DNA from: Mytilinidion resinicola | Lineage: Eukaryota; Ascomycota; Dothideomycetes; Mytilinidiales; Mytilinidiaceae | Assembly (NCBI RefSeq): GCF_010093595.1 | Contig: NW_022985446.1 | Span: 1,544,303 to 1,608,302, forward strand | Direction of reading: 5' to 3' | DNA: 64,000 nt | Part shown: positions 43,900 to 55,255 of the stretch, piece after piece | How the letters are laid out: every line of letters starts with the position of its first letter | How positions within the stretch are numbered: the stretch's first letter is position 1 | Notes under the pieces: generated by a model | Told to the model about the DNA's origin: nothing | The model's database searches: none | What the model saw: only the letters and a program-made list of their open reading frames with translations | Translations under genes and position numbers: made by a program

Positions 43900-46640
43900 A
43901 AATTAAGGCTTAGCTAAGTTGCCGCGTCTCTTAAGATAGTCCTGTAAACCTCCTACACCGCGTAAGGCCACTCTGTCTATATATTCGATATAATACAACC
44001 TAGTGCAATAATTGCCTTTAGAAACTGCAACTACGGCTTTTAGGCGGGTATTATTAATAGCCCTGTTTACTATTATCCACCGCCTAGTAGGTTAAACAAC
44101 GGCCAATGCTTAACTGCGCTAACGGCTATCCCACACCAGAGTAAGTAGAAACCCCGCCGAGCCCTTCCTGCGCCGTCCCCTTTTACCGTAACCCGGACTT
44201 TGTTAATTGCAGAACACTGCTTAATTAGATATATAAAACGTGCTCCGCGCCGGCATTTTATATAGCGCTGGTGGGCCTGGGCGGTATAGAGTAAGCTAAA
44301 AGGATACTTAGGCCAGTGCTTGCACCTAATATAAGTATAGGAAGTTGCAGCTTACTATTAAGTACTGCTATTAAGCTATAGATTAATCGCCGGAGATATA
44401 GGTATTCTAGGTGCACGCCAGCAATACGGCCCGCATTAAATAAGGCTACTAAGATATTGCGGACTAAGTTAAGCTGGCTGGCTGTAAAGACCTATAAGCA
44501 GATGTGTTTAAGCTAGTCTATAACTGGCTCCGCAACAAGATAAACGGAAGGTGGCTGCTAGTCCTTAATAATACTAATAATACTGCTGCTTTCTCTCTAC
44601 TAGTAAGTAATAGATAGAAAATATAAGTAAGCGGCGGAGATAGCACTCCCCTGTATTACTTCTTATTGTACCTGCCCTAGAGTAAGAACAGCTTAGTTCT
44701 AGTTACTAGTTAGATAAGGAGCGTGGCGTTGCAGCTAGTAGAGGAAAGAGATATTATACCTATCGAGCCTATAGATAATGCCGGCGCGCAAGCTTTTCTA
44801 TAGAAGAAATTAGGAGAGAAAGTTAATAAAAACAGCACTACTAAGCTAGCAGACGCCCTTAAATTTATGCTACTCGCTCTTATACAGGCGGCGGCGTATA
44901 TCTAATAATAAGTACTAAGGTATTTAGTGCAGCAGTACCTAAAGTAGTTCTATAAGAGTAATAGAAAGAAGATAAGCCTATTAGACTATAATAGAGGCTG
45001 TCTTTAGAAAGATAATAAGGCTAAGAACTCTATTCTTATAATATAGCAAATCTCGTTTAATTATATACTTAAGGTAAGGCGGTCGGCGGCAGACCTATTA
45101 TTATTAATAAGCTTTTTTAACCGGCAGGGGATTCCCGAAACACTTATTCGCAATTAAGGTAGGACGGGGAATAGACACGGGGACGCAGACGCTATTAATA
45201 TAGACAGCAAAACGAGTAACAGCAATAGTAATAATAGCGAGTCGGAAACTAGCATTAACAACGGATTTAAAGAGGATATTCTTACGCTAAGGAACTACTT
45301 ATTTATTGCGCTTACTACTAATACAGCCACGTTTAATATGCACAGGCTTGTGCAGCTCGCCACGCAGAAGTGGCTGGAAGGGCAGAACTAGCTAGAAATG
45401 TGGAAGCAGCAGTATATTAACAATTTTTGCGCAGTATTTCCAACCGGGGAACATAAGAACTGGGCCTAATATCAGGCGCTCTTTCCGCATGCTAAGTTGG
45501 CGCTATTGCAGCCGCCTAAGTCCGAGGAATCTCTTAAACAGTAGGCTCTATTGTTGTATAACGCGGCCTGGTATACGTGGCAAAAAGGAAGTCTAAGTAA
45601 TACTAAGAAACTGTTAATAAGGTTAATAAAGGTTCGGATAAAAGTGCTTAGTAAAGAGCACAAGGATATATTAAGCAGTATGGCAATAGTAGGGCTAGCA
45701 GTAAACCTTGCGGGGCGGTGGAAGAAGGCCAAAGAGCTGGACGTGCAAGTAATAGAGACAAGTTTAAGGGTGCTTAGGGTAGAGCATCTAGACACGCTGA
45801 CCAGCATGGCCAACCTGGCGTCGACGTTTTGGAATTAAGGGCGGTGGAAGGAGGCCGAAGAGCTGGACGTGCAAGTGATAGAGATAAGAAAGAGGGTGCT
45901 TAGGGAGGAGCATCCAGACACGCTGACCAGCATGGCCAACCTGGCGTCGACGTNNNNNNNNNNNNNNNNNNNNNNNNNNNNNNNNNNNNNNNNNNNNNNN
46001 NNNNNNNNNNNNNNNNNNNNNNNNNNNNNNNNNNNNNNNNNNNNNNNNNNNNNNNNNNNNNNNNNNNNNNNNNNNNNNNNNNNNNNNNNNNNNNNNNNNN
46101 NNNNNNNNNNNNNNNNNNNNNNNNNNNNNNNNNNNNNNNNNNNNNNNNNNNNNNNNNNNNNNNNNNNNNNNNNNNNNNNNNNNNNNNNNNNNNNNNNNNN
46201 NNNNNNNNNNNNNNNNNNNNNNNNNNNNNNNNNNNNNNNNNNNNNNNNNNNNNNNNNNNNNNNNNNNNNNNNNNNNNNNNNNNNNNNNNNNNNNNNNNNN
46301 NNNNNNNNNNNNNNNNNNNNNNNNNNNNNNNNNNNNNNNNNNNNNNNNNNNNNNNNNNNNNNNNNNNNNNNNNNNNNNNNNNNTCGACGTACAGGAATTA
46401 AGGGCGGTGGAAGGAGGCCGAAGAGCTGTTTATGCAAGTGATGGAGACGAGAAAGAGGGTGCTTAGGGAGGAGCATCCAGACACGCTAACCAGTATAGCC
46501 AACCTAGCATTTACATTCAAGGCTTAAGGCCGCAATAATAATGCTATTTTACTAATAGAAAAATGCTCCCAGCTATAAGTACAGGTCCTAGGCCCTTAAT
46601 ATCTATATATAGTACTATCGGTTAGAACTCTAAATTAGTA
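43900..46640 (+). pseudogene. NOD-like receptor relic (NB-ARC + TPR), RIP-decayed
   Basis: No long open frame remains, but conserved NLR segments can be followed in order on the plus strand. A Gly/Asn-rich motif with Pro tail lies at about 44023-44090, then a P-loop-like GLGGI at about 44277-44292. A WVFWVHASN-type segment at about 44405-44430 has two Trp codons now TAG. WLRN...RWLLVLNN at about 44519-44570 corresponds to Walker B. EERDIIPIEP is near 44745, LADALKFM...ALIQAAAYI at about 44850-44900, then MHRLVQLATQKWLEGQ at about 45340-45390. TPR units with LASTF/GRWKEAEELDVQVIE follow at 45660-45953 and 46390-46530. Stops are mostly TAG/TAA from C-to-T or G-to-A changes. Fungal NLRs of this class control non-self recognition and cell death. 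The gap 45954-46383 falls inside the TPR array. The N-terminal effector domain could not be identified. Confidence 0.75.
45954..46383. other. Assembly gap (430 N)
   Basis: The same GTCGACGT-type TPR sequence lies on both sides, so the gap is in a near-identical tandem TPR array. The real number of repeats is unknown. Confidence 0.95.
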
Positions 46641-47084
46641 GCAGCTAGAGAATATAGGTATCGGAGTTTAAAGAGACTTTAATTTATATTACACTTTTAT
46701 AACTATTATTAGGGCATTCTAAAAAAGATTATATAGTAAATAGAGCTAGTAGAAATCCTAAGTTAGTAAATCTATTTCTTGCTTATAGTAGTAGGGTGGA
46801 GCTAGTAAATTGCGGAATAGGTTATACCTAGTAAGTATATATTATACAGGTATAACTAGAGGTAATAGTTGTAGTAAAAACTCTATAAGGTGCTTCTATA
46901 AGCAGCAGGCAAGCTAAATATACAGTGCCGGCTAATATATATAATATATTATATGCCCCTGCTAACAGTATATATATAGTATCTAACGGTAATTAAAAAG
47001 ACTTAGTAGTAAATATTGCTACTATAAGCAGGGAGTATAGCCGACCTACTTCGGCTATACTTTTATTAGCTTAAGCTATAGTAA
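46641..47084. other. AT-rich relic between the NLR remnant and the right inverted arm
   Basis: RIP-like composition; no gene recognised. Confidence 0.35.
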
Positions 47085-47299
47085 ATTAGAAAAGTACCTT
47101 TTACTATTATAACTAATCACGTGCCTAGGCTAATAGTGCCTAACTAGATAACTTATATAAGGTAGGGTACTAAAACGCCGATTAGCCACACGCTTATAGC
47201 TATAAGCTTAGCTTACTAGATAATATATATAAATTACACTATAATACTTATATTAGACTTATAGAGTTGTTTTATACTAGCTATAATTAGTAAGTATTT
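47085..47299. repeat. Right inverted arm, inner part
   Basis: Inverse of about 43560-43780 (for example GGTAGGGTACTAAAACGCCG against CGGCGTTTTAGTACCCCACC). More RIP-mutated than the left arm. It is cut at 47299 by the Copia element. Confidence 0.75.
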
Positions 47300-47493
47300 T
47301 ATCGTACTTAGGTGTGCACGGGATAAAATAGGATTAGAAATAATATTAAGCAGTAAAGTATAATTAATTGTATATATATAGTGTCTCTTATTAGTCGGGT
47401 TACCCCGCCCGACGTTCTATATAGCTTTAATAGCAAGCTTATTAATACAGTTTTTACCTTAGGCCTCTATAGCTAATACCTTAGTCTGCAATA
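47300..47493 (-). repeat. Left LTR of the Copia element, RIP-mutated
   Basis: 194 bp, TATCGTAC to CTGCAATA. It differs from the right LTR by transitions. Confidence 0.85.
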
Positions 47494-50400
47494 TACCTTT
47501 TTAAATTTTACTCTATTTTAGATAAGGTCTAAACGTTTTATAAACTATTCTCTTCTAATACGCATCCTAGATTAATCCGCGATAAGATATTAACTAGGCC
47601 TAGTTAGCGTATAAAGTGTGTGTGTTTCTCTATTAAAAGGGGCTTTATAAAGCTATCCGAAGGTATACCTATAGTTAAAACCTACTAGACTATAACTTTA
47701 CTACTTTAATAGATCTGCCTTAGCTATAAGCTATAGATATTAACGTATTTTAGTTTTAAGGTTAACTATAGCCTTTTTTTCTAGATTAGGCCTACTGTCT
47801 GCTAATTATTATAGAGGATATAAGGTTATTATTCTAGATTAAACTATACCTGTGCGAATAGCCTATATAGACCTATTATCTCCCTTACTGTATATAACAG
47901 CAATAAAAGCTCTGCTTTAGTTATAGATATTATAACAGTTTTCTATTTAAAGAACTACTATATAATTAGTCTATTAAACAGCTTTATAAAGTAACCTTAC
48001 GTGGATTTTTAAGTTTCTAGATTATCCGCGAATAATACGTTGCTTAACAGCTACAGCACTTTATTATTGCCTGTCTCTACTGCTATAGAATTTATAGAGC
48101 CCGAGAATTTAATAGTATAGTACTTTATAGTTTAGAAATATAAAAGAACTCGATTTATATATTATAAGTACTCTAGTAAAGGGTTTATTATAAACTAACT
48201 TAACTAGCTGGCTGTAAACAAGATATCTAGTTTTAATACTACTGCTGCGTATAATATTAAACCTATCTTTTCCTATATTTCTATAACTTGCTATATAGTA
48301 GCCTATTTTTTAAAAGGTTAGGAATAATATAATAAAGCAAGAGGTATATAAACTATTTTCTATAACTTATCTATTCTATATTTAGTATAGATTTTGTTAA
48401 TATATCTATTTTAATAGATCTAAAGCTTTTTATCTATAGCGTTTTACAGGATCCTAATATTAAAAAAGGAAATTGCTTTACTTAAATCCTTAATCCTATA
48501 CTTGCTATTTACTACTAACTTAAATTGCTTAATATAGTAGACGTATTCTTATTCTATAATAATAAGGAGATTATCTATATAGAGAAATAAAATAAGGCCT
48601 GTTTTATTATTAATAAAAATATATAGTTTATCTAGGCAATAATTAAATTCTAGACTGTTAAAAAATAATATAAGTTTATTAAACTATAGCTTTAGTAACT
48701 TTCGCAGGCCGTAGAGCGCTTTAAGCAATTTCTAAACCTTTCCTGGCGTTCTATACCCTAGTAGACAGGCAGTATAGATCTTATCGTCTATATCTGCGTT
48801 AGTAAATACGTTTTTAAAGTTAATTTAATAATATAGAAGCCTAAATATATAGATAAGTGCTATAAAAATATAAAAGCTCTAATACGCCCCTATAGCTATA
48901 TAGATGTTGTTAGAAATATTATATTAAAAATTGCCTTTTATATATATTTAAGCTTTATAACGAATAAGGTAGCCAGCAGTATTAAATTTATACGTAAAAA
49001 CCTATTTAAGCAGTAGCACTTGCTTATACTCCGGGTAATTAATAAGTTTAAAAGTATACTTATCTTTAAGTAACTTAATCTTAGTATCTATAGCTTGCTT
49101 AAAGCTGTCTCTTTCTAGATAACGCTTTAGCTAATACTAGAATTCCGGTAGTAGTATTAAGTTTTTTTAATAAGCTTTTAAAGTCCGCGCCGATGCGAAT
49201 ATATAAACTATTTATTAACCTAGTTTAGTATATTCTAGTTATAAGGTATATACCTATTACTATACCTTCTTCTATACCTAGCGTGCAGTAAGTAACTAAG
49301 CCGAATTTGCTGTATACTAAGTTGCTGTAGCATAGGAAGGGTTTTATAGTATTATGCTCGGTTGTCTAGATCTAAGTAATATTAGAGTAGGATATAGCTA
49401 TATATAAAGCCTATCTATTTAACTCTATATCCCTATTACTATTTATACTAATAAAAGTTATAGAAATAGTAGAAACACTAATAAAACCTTATATTAAACT
49501 AAATTAGGATTAAGAATACTTATATCTTCCGTTAGTTAAAGCTCCGTATCTGTGTTATCTAGATTAACTTTATTAATACTAATTAAAAGTGCTTATCCGG
49601 TTTCGGGAAGGCTTATAGAGAGCTATAGGTTATATATAACCTTTTTATCTATCTGTATATCCCGAGATATAATAATATAATCTAGATATAGAATCTAAAC
49701 TTTATAGATATTAGTTGCGTTTAGCCTAATAAGCTATTCTTTAATTGCTTTATCCTGCAGCTTTGCCCTTACAGGACGGTCTCTTCTATGCTTAATTAAA
49801 ATATAGGCAAGGAATCCGATAATTTTAATATATAAGAGATTTAGCTTATAGCTATATACTATTTTAAAAGGTGTTTACTATTGCTTTTATTATACAGGGG
49901 TGCAATTAAAAAGATAAGTAGCATAAGCTACTATATATAGCTAGAGCTTATAAGGTAGTCTGCTTTATATACGGAGCTTATAAGCTATAGTTATTATTAC
50001 TCCTTTAGAATATTCTATAAGGCTATTTTAATCTAGAGTATTAAGTAGAGATAGATTAAAGGTAATTCCTTTTGCAATTATAAGATTCTTCTACTGCTAG
50101 CTTAGTTTTTTCTTGCTATCTAAATAGATATATTATATAGTAAAGCCCTAGTTATTGTTTATAATAGTAAGGAACTCTTATATTACTATAACTAGTTTTT
50201 CTTATATTTTATATAGGAGATTAAAGAAGATATAGTATACTAAATAGTTGTAGTAGAAATATATAACCTACGCATCGAGATTAAATGCCTTTTCTATATA
50301 AATAAGATCTAGGTAGACCTTTTTAAATAGGTAGGTTCCTCTCTATATTAGAACGCGTGAAATTTATTAATATACTTACGCAAGTTAGTATTCGGGACAG

Positions 50401-52284
50401 AGCTCTAAGGTCCGCTGGAAATTGCAAGTACTAAGTGCTACTTCTTTAACTGCGTGTAGTACTTGCTTAAGAGCTTCTTTCCTAATATACCCTAATCTAG
50501 CATACTAAATATCTATTAATACTATAGCAATCTAGGGCGTTTTTAACCTCCTTACTATAGCAAAAGCTTATATAGCTTTAGTATAAGATTTGGCTTTAAT
50601 AACGGAATCCTAAATATATAGTTTAATAACCCGGAATATACTATATTTAGTTATATTAAATGCGTTTAATCTATTTAAATACTTTATCCAATATATCCTT
50701 ATATTAAAGAAAAGCCCTTGCCTTTCTAAAAAGTCTATATTTATAAGGTTTTAGTAGAAGCCTAGTATATATATAATATTATTAAGCTTAATAAGACTAG
50801 GACCTAATAGAGTATTAATATAGACTATAATATCTCCTATCCTCTTAATATGCGCATCTATATTGCTAAATTATATAATTTCGTTTTATATTAGCTTATA
50901 CCTAGCGAATTTTAACAGGTTATTGCAGATATATATATCTGCATAATTATTAAGCCTAAAATAGTTGTTATACTTATTATTTGCTAATATACTAAATATA
51001 AACTTTAAGATGGCAAAGAATACCCTTATCCTGGTAGTAGTCGAAGATAATATAGTATTATTAGTTGCCTTTTTAGGTTAGGTGTTTAAAGTATCGGTAG
51101 GCCAAAACTTTAGTAAAGTAATATTGTTTCTAAGGAAGTTTTTCTTAATCTTTAATCGGAGCTATTTGCTTCCTATAATTACTATAATAACCTTAGATTA
51201 AACTTAAACTATTAGTATCTAATCTAATAGTATACTTAATAGATTAAGATATTAATAGTCTATATACTTATAGGCAAGTCCGCACACGCAGTTTTATAGG
51301 CTTATTAGTAAGTTTATTATTATTAGAGTTAAGTTGGCCCTTTATTTCTTCCGTTTTAGCTGTAAACTATTATTATCTAATAAATCTAAATTATAACCGT
51401 GCTTTCTGCCTTAAAGGGTGGCGTGTGCAGCTCGCCCTTTTATAGTTTTTTCGCTTACTAGTGCTATAGTCCTAAACTGCTTAATATAGAAGCCTATTAT
51501 AATTCTCTTATTAGAAAGTACTAGATTTAGCCTGCGGAAGAACCTAAGAGTCTTATTAATAGTATTCTAAGCCTTCTGCATAATTATAATATTAGTATTA
51601 TTCTCTATTTTATTAGAGTTAGAGTTATTATTAATAGTTATAAAACCGGTGCTTGCGTAATTTAGATTTATCTAGTTAAGCGCAGCAAAAAGTGCGTTGG
51701 AAATATTCTCTATTATTTTTGCTGTTTCTCTAATAAGGGTTGTTTCCCCCTTAATATAAGCTTTCTTTAACTTTATATAATTATAGAATAGAGGATTAAG
51801 GTCCTGTAAAGCTTTAATAAAGGTGTTATATATCTAGGACTTGCTTAGGTTTTCGATTTTATACTGCTTTGCATTGTTAACAAGAGTAGGCCATCGGCTA
51901 AGCTATTTATCGAGACTAGTGCTGCTATATCCTTTCTTAAGCTTCTCGAACTCTATCCTAATATTCTGTTTCTGGTCCTTTGCGGTTAGCTAGATGCTCT
52001 TAGCTAGCGCAATAACCTTGCTTCGGACTGTGTAAATTCTAATATAGTGTTGTTTAAACTCCTGGCAGACTGTAATATTAATATATTTAAAGACTTTATT
52101 ATACTTCTTCCTTTCGCTATTATAAATAGCTTAAAGGCTGTGGAATCTCTAGATCGTGTTATTATTTGCCGAGTCTAGTGGTTTGGTAACAGTAAAGACC
52201 AGGTTTTTAATGCCTTCGGGGTTACAGTAGTTCCACACATCGTTTTATACAGCAAGATCCTCGATAGAATTAATCTAATCGGTC
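47494..52284 (-). pseudogene. Copia gag-pol, RIP-destroyed
   Basis: On the minus strand at about 48555-48640 a reverse-transcriptase block can be read (Lys-Thr-Gly-Leu-Ile-Leu-Phe-Leu-Tyr-Ile-Asp-Asn-Leu-Leu), the RIP-changed form of the Copia YVDD box. Everything else is stop-rich. Integrase and protease should lie to the right (about 50-51.5 kb) but were not pinned down. Confidence 0.6.
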
Positions 52285-52287
52285 TAA

Positions 52288-52482
52288 TTATTGCGTGTGT
52301 TGAGTATTGGAAGGTTGTGATCTTTGATCGACATTGTCGCGATAATTCCTGCAAAATCCGGTGGCAGGAACGGAGCTTTGCTGCAAGTTGAGCATAGAAC
52401 TTGGGCGTAGCAAGTTGCCGAGACGTGTGATGGATTGCCGTAAATTCGAGATAGACTGTTGTATTTGATCTTGATTGTTCAA
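52288..52482 (-). CDS. Un-mutated N-terminal fragment of Copia gag
   Basis: A 64-residue frame, Gln/Asn/Ser-rich (NNQDQIQQSISNLRQSITRL start). It lies 200 bases from the PBS on the minus strand, where gag should begin. Normal base composition extends from about 52285 to the right LTR, while the sequence to its left is RIP-mutated. Not an independent gene. Confidence 0.45.
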   Translation of the reverse strand: MNNQDQIQQSISNLRQSITRLGNLLRPSSMLNLQQSSVPATGFCRNYRDNVDQRSQPSNTQHTQ

Positions 52483-52684
52483 AGGCCTTAACTCAATCGA
52501 TTTCTGAGTCCTTATCTTTGAATGTTGAGGTTGTAATGTTGCTTTTTCTACAACCCCGCTTCTCGTAGAATCGGCCGAGGATTGTTGCCGCTTCGTGAGA
52601 ACTGCTCCGTTGAGAGGAGAATTGTCTGATTTATTCGTTGCTCGTAGTGCTGTGTAGCAGGAGAAGAGCTACCGGGCTCATAAC

Positions 52685-52878
52685 TGTCGCACTTAGGTGT
52701 GCACGGGATGAAGCAGGATTGGAAATGATATCAAGCAGCAGAGTATGATTGATTGTGTGTGTGTGGTGTCTCTTGTCGGTCGGGTTACCCCGCCCGACGT
52801 TCTATATAGCTTTGATGGCAAGCTTATTAATGCAGTTCTTGCCTCAGGCCTCCACGGCTGATGCCTTGGTCTGCGACA
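52685..52878 (-). repeat. Right LTR of the Copia element, un-mutated
   Basis: 194 bp, TGTCGCAC to CTGCGACA. Confidence 0.88.
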
Positions 52879-53275
52879 TATTTCAATTAGAAGTACCGAC
52901 CAGGGTGGCGACCTTGCATGAATTTGCGTGCGATAGCCGCCACAAGGCTGATAACGACTTCCTAGTATAGTAGTGAGGCTTTTAGGCTTAGAAGACCCTT
53001 ATATGAGTAGCAGAAGTGATGGGAGCTTGATAGTGGTGCTGTGGTGATGGAATCCGGTTACAACCATAAAAGGAGTCTCTCCGCAAATCAGGCGCGAAGG
53101 AGACAATGCAACCGTAAATTTTAGATGCAAGGGGTCCTAGATGTTTAGAAATGGCTACAGCATGTAACGTGTATAGGATTAGAACAGAGATCAACGTGTG
53201 CACAAAATTTAATTTGTTTGAAGTTCAAGTACCCCTTATATTTCTCGGAGCGGAGTGTTTCTCGACCTGCAGTGA
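52879..53275. repeat. Right inverted arm, outer part
   Basis: Inverse of 43171-43575, nearly identical. It ends CTGCAGTGATGGAC at 53275. Confidence 0.85.
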
Positions 53276-53459
53276 TGGACTTTATACGCCTGCTCAAATC
53301 CCCGGCCGTCAGCTCTTTGATGACGAGTATGTTGATGGTTCTGATGACGAGGATGAGGGGCATTGGATGTGCCCTCCACCCCTCTCTGCTGAAGAAGAAG
53401 AGGCGGAGTTTGGCGAACTTGGACGGCATTCTTGGCGGAAGCCTTCCCGAGATGAATAG
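53276..53459 (+). CDS. Acidic C-terminal fragment of an unknown protein
   Basis: The open frame that crosses the arm continues to TAG 53457-53459. The segment beyond the arm reads LYTPAQIPGRQLFDDEYVDG, then an acidic DDEDEGHW stretch, a CPPPLSAEEEEAEFGELG run and a basic end. This looks like a genuine protein terminus rather than noise, but no family was recognised. The arm junction has removed the upstream part, so it is probably a gene fragment. Confidence 0.35.
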
Positions 53460-54499
53460 CGGGTTTAGTCGCTGGTACGTGGTCCGTCTTGAAATATGAC
53501 GCTTCGTCGTTTTTGTTGACTAAACAGTTCTGTGGGAAGCTGTGAGCAAGATCAATAAACCAGGCTCCCTTATCTTCTCTTTGTAAGGTTTAATACCTCA
53601 ACCTACTAGATAAATGAAATTTCTCTACCCCAATGCTTGACTTCCTTAACTTGGCCGTGATGTTTGAACTCTAAATGCCCATATACCAAAGCGATTACGG
53701 AGAATTCGGTGTTTTGTAAGTACCACCTATCACGTCTGTAAAGCTCTAAAACACTGTGAAGACTGAAAACTTGTACGTACTCAATAGTTTAATGTAGTAA
53801 GGATTTTAGCTATTTGTGAGAATCATGCTGCGGGGCTGAGTACTCCAAGTCGTGGCTATTGATTCTGTAGATACATACTGCTATTGATGAAATTGTTATA
53901 CGAAAGTAGGAATAAGACTATGGTCTATCAATCTCCAAGTATTGTAAGAGCACAAAGCCGCTTTGTCCATAAACTGTCATAAAAATACTGCCGTGGGAAG
54001 CACCCCATCCCGTTATGCAGAATTCACAGATGATCAAGCAACTAACTATCACTTAAGTCATTTCCAATTTCCTTCTCCTTTCACAGCCTCGAATCTCCCT
54101 GAAAACCTGTTAGGCACTGCAAAGAACGTCCTCACAAATAGACGTGCATGAGTAGTCTAAGGTACCACAGTCAGTGGCTAAACATTGTACACAGTTGCAT
54201 CGCAGTGTGTTACTTGTCTACCAGTAGCGAGTCCCTCTACCTAGCTATTGCTAGAACCTTGCCAAATCGCGCAGGCCGTAGTCGGCTAATAGAGAAGTGA
54301 CGCAATCGGCTAGCGCAGCGCAGTCTTCCTCATCTACAGCTCCACGGCAACCCACTTCCTCGCCACGACACCAACCTGTCTCTCCTCCATCCGTCAAGCC
54401 AGCGCTCAACGCACGCCAAAGGTAAGCTCCCCATAAACACGCTGCGCCCAAAACGGATCACTGATCCGCCTCCAGCTCTCCCAATTACCCTGTTGAACG
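53460..54499. other. Intergenic region
   Basis: No gene, RNA or transposon end recognised. The 62-codon frame at 53963 has no motif. Confidence 0.4.
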
Positions 54500-54830
54500 C
54501 GCCACCACTCTCTGATGATGGGCCGCGCCCGCCATCATCAGCAGCAATCGCCAGCACCACAACCGAGATCGCCTCTTTATGCGGGCTCCGGGCGCACCGC
54601 CCCCCCATCATCGGCAGCAATCGCCAGCACCGCAACCGAGACCGCTTCTTCATCCGGGCCCTTTCGCACCGGGCGTCCACTCCAGCGACAACACGATGGA
54701 CCAAGTCAACAGCATTGACATTCCGGACAGGTTCGAGTCCTTGCTCCTGGCTGAGAGAAGGACGAGACCCGCCAGTGCTTCCCTCCGCACCAATTTGCCC
54801 GGCGCCTTGCGAAGTGAGTAAACGCTCACG
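54500..54830 (+). pseudogene. Fragment resembling the N-terminus of RNA polymerase II subunit RPB11
   Basis: A frame at 54579-54821 ends in MDQVNSIDIPDRFESLLLAE. PDRFE-x-x-LL is the conserved start of fungal RPB11 (family known to begin MNAPDRFELFLL in yeast). The downstream KEDHTLGN motif that defines the subunit is absent, so only the first ~20 residues match. A putative GTGAGT donor follows at about 54814. Upstream is a Gln/Pro-rich segment made of two ~73-bp repeats. Low similarity length makes chance possible. Confidence 0.35.
54532..54677. repeat. Two 73-bp tandem units
   Basis: CCATCATCAGCAGCAATCGC at 54532 and CCATCATCGGCAGCAATCGC at 54605, each followed by similar CCAGCACC(A/G)CAACCGAGA(T/C) and a GGGC-rich tail. 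Translated, they give a repeated HHxQQSPAPQPR peptide. Confidence 0.65.
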
Positions 54831-55103
54831 AGACGTCGCCCGCCCAGCTGGAACTTGGAGCGGCTCTGTCTCGAGGATCTCGTCGCGTGGGATGGGTTTA
54901 CTGGCGTGGCTGGAGGCCTGCATTGCGCTGATGTTTGTGGCGCGCGTGAGCTAGGAGGGGGGAATGAGAGGAGGGTTTTGTGGATGGCCTTGTGGAACGT
55001 TTTTGCCTGGCGTTGCAGGTTACGCTACGCTCGGTCGTGCAAAAATTCCGAATTGAGCGGGAGAGACGGTTTCATTCTCGCAAGATATTGGGAGTGGCTC
55101 CCG

Positions 55104-55255
55104 GTCTTCGTCATTGTCGAGACATGCGTCAAACTTATCAAAGATGGCCGCAGAGTTGTGCTAGTCTCCTCCGGCGCAATTGATGTTGGTCTGTGAAGAA
55201 TGGACCGAGGAGGCTGGAGAGCTTTGCGCGCGTGCGTAGCAGCTTGAGAAAGGCG
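55104..55255 (+). pseudogene. PRO1: Fragment of glutamate 5-kinase (PRO1 type)
   Basis: The frame reads IVETCVKLIKDGRRVVLVSS GAIDVGL, then TGA, then RMD. Fungal and yeast glutamate 5-kinases have an IVETVVKLR-x-x-G-x-x-V-x-x-VSSG-x-I-x-VGL-R-R-M stretch in the amino acid kinase domain. The stop falls where Arg (CGA) is expected. The family continues RPKHLA...QALAA; here only R...AL...C-V-A-A remains, with further stops. Upstream and downstream parts are not found. Glutamate 5-kinase catalyses the first step of proline synthesis; this copy is non-functional. Confidence 0.55.

Larger units (their letters stand above)
47300..52878 (-). mobile_element. Ty1/Copia LTR retrotransposon with TSD TATTT
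   Basis: Two 194-bp LTRs (47300-47493 and 52685-52878) are flanked by TATTT (47295-47299 and 52879-52883). Removing it restores the inverted arm exactly. The primer-binding site lies beside the right LTR: plus-strand CCGGGCTCATAAC matches a tRNA-Met anticodon arm, so the element is transcribed leftward with half-tRNA priming, as in copia-type elements. Most of the interior is RIP-mutated. Confidence 0.88.
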
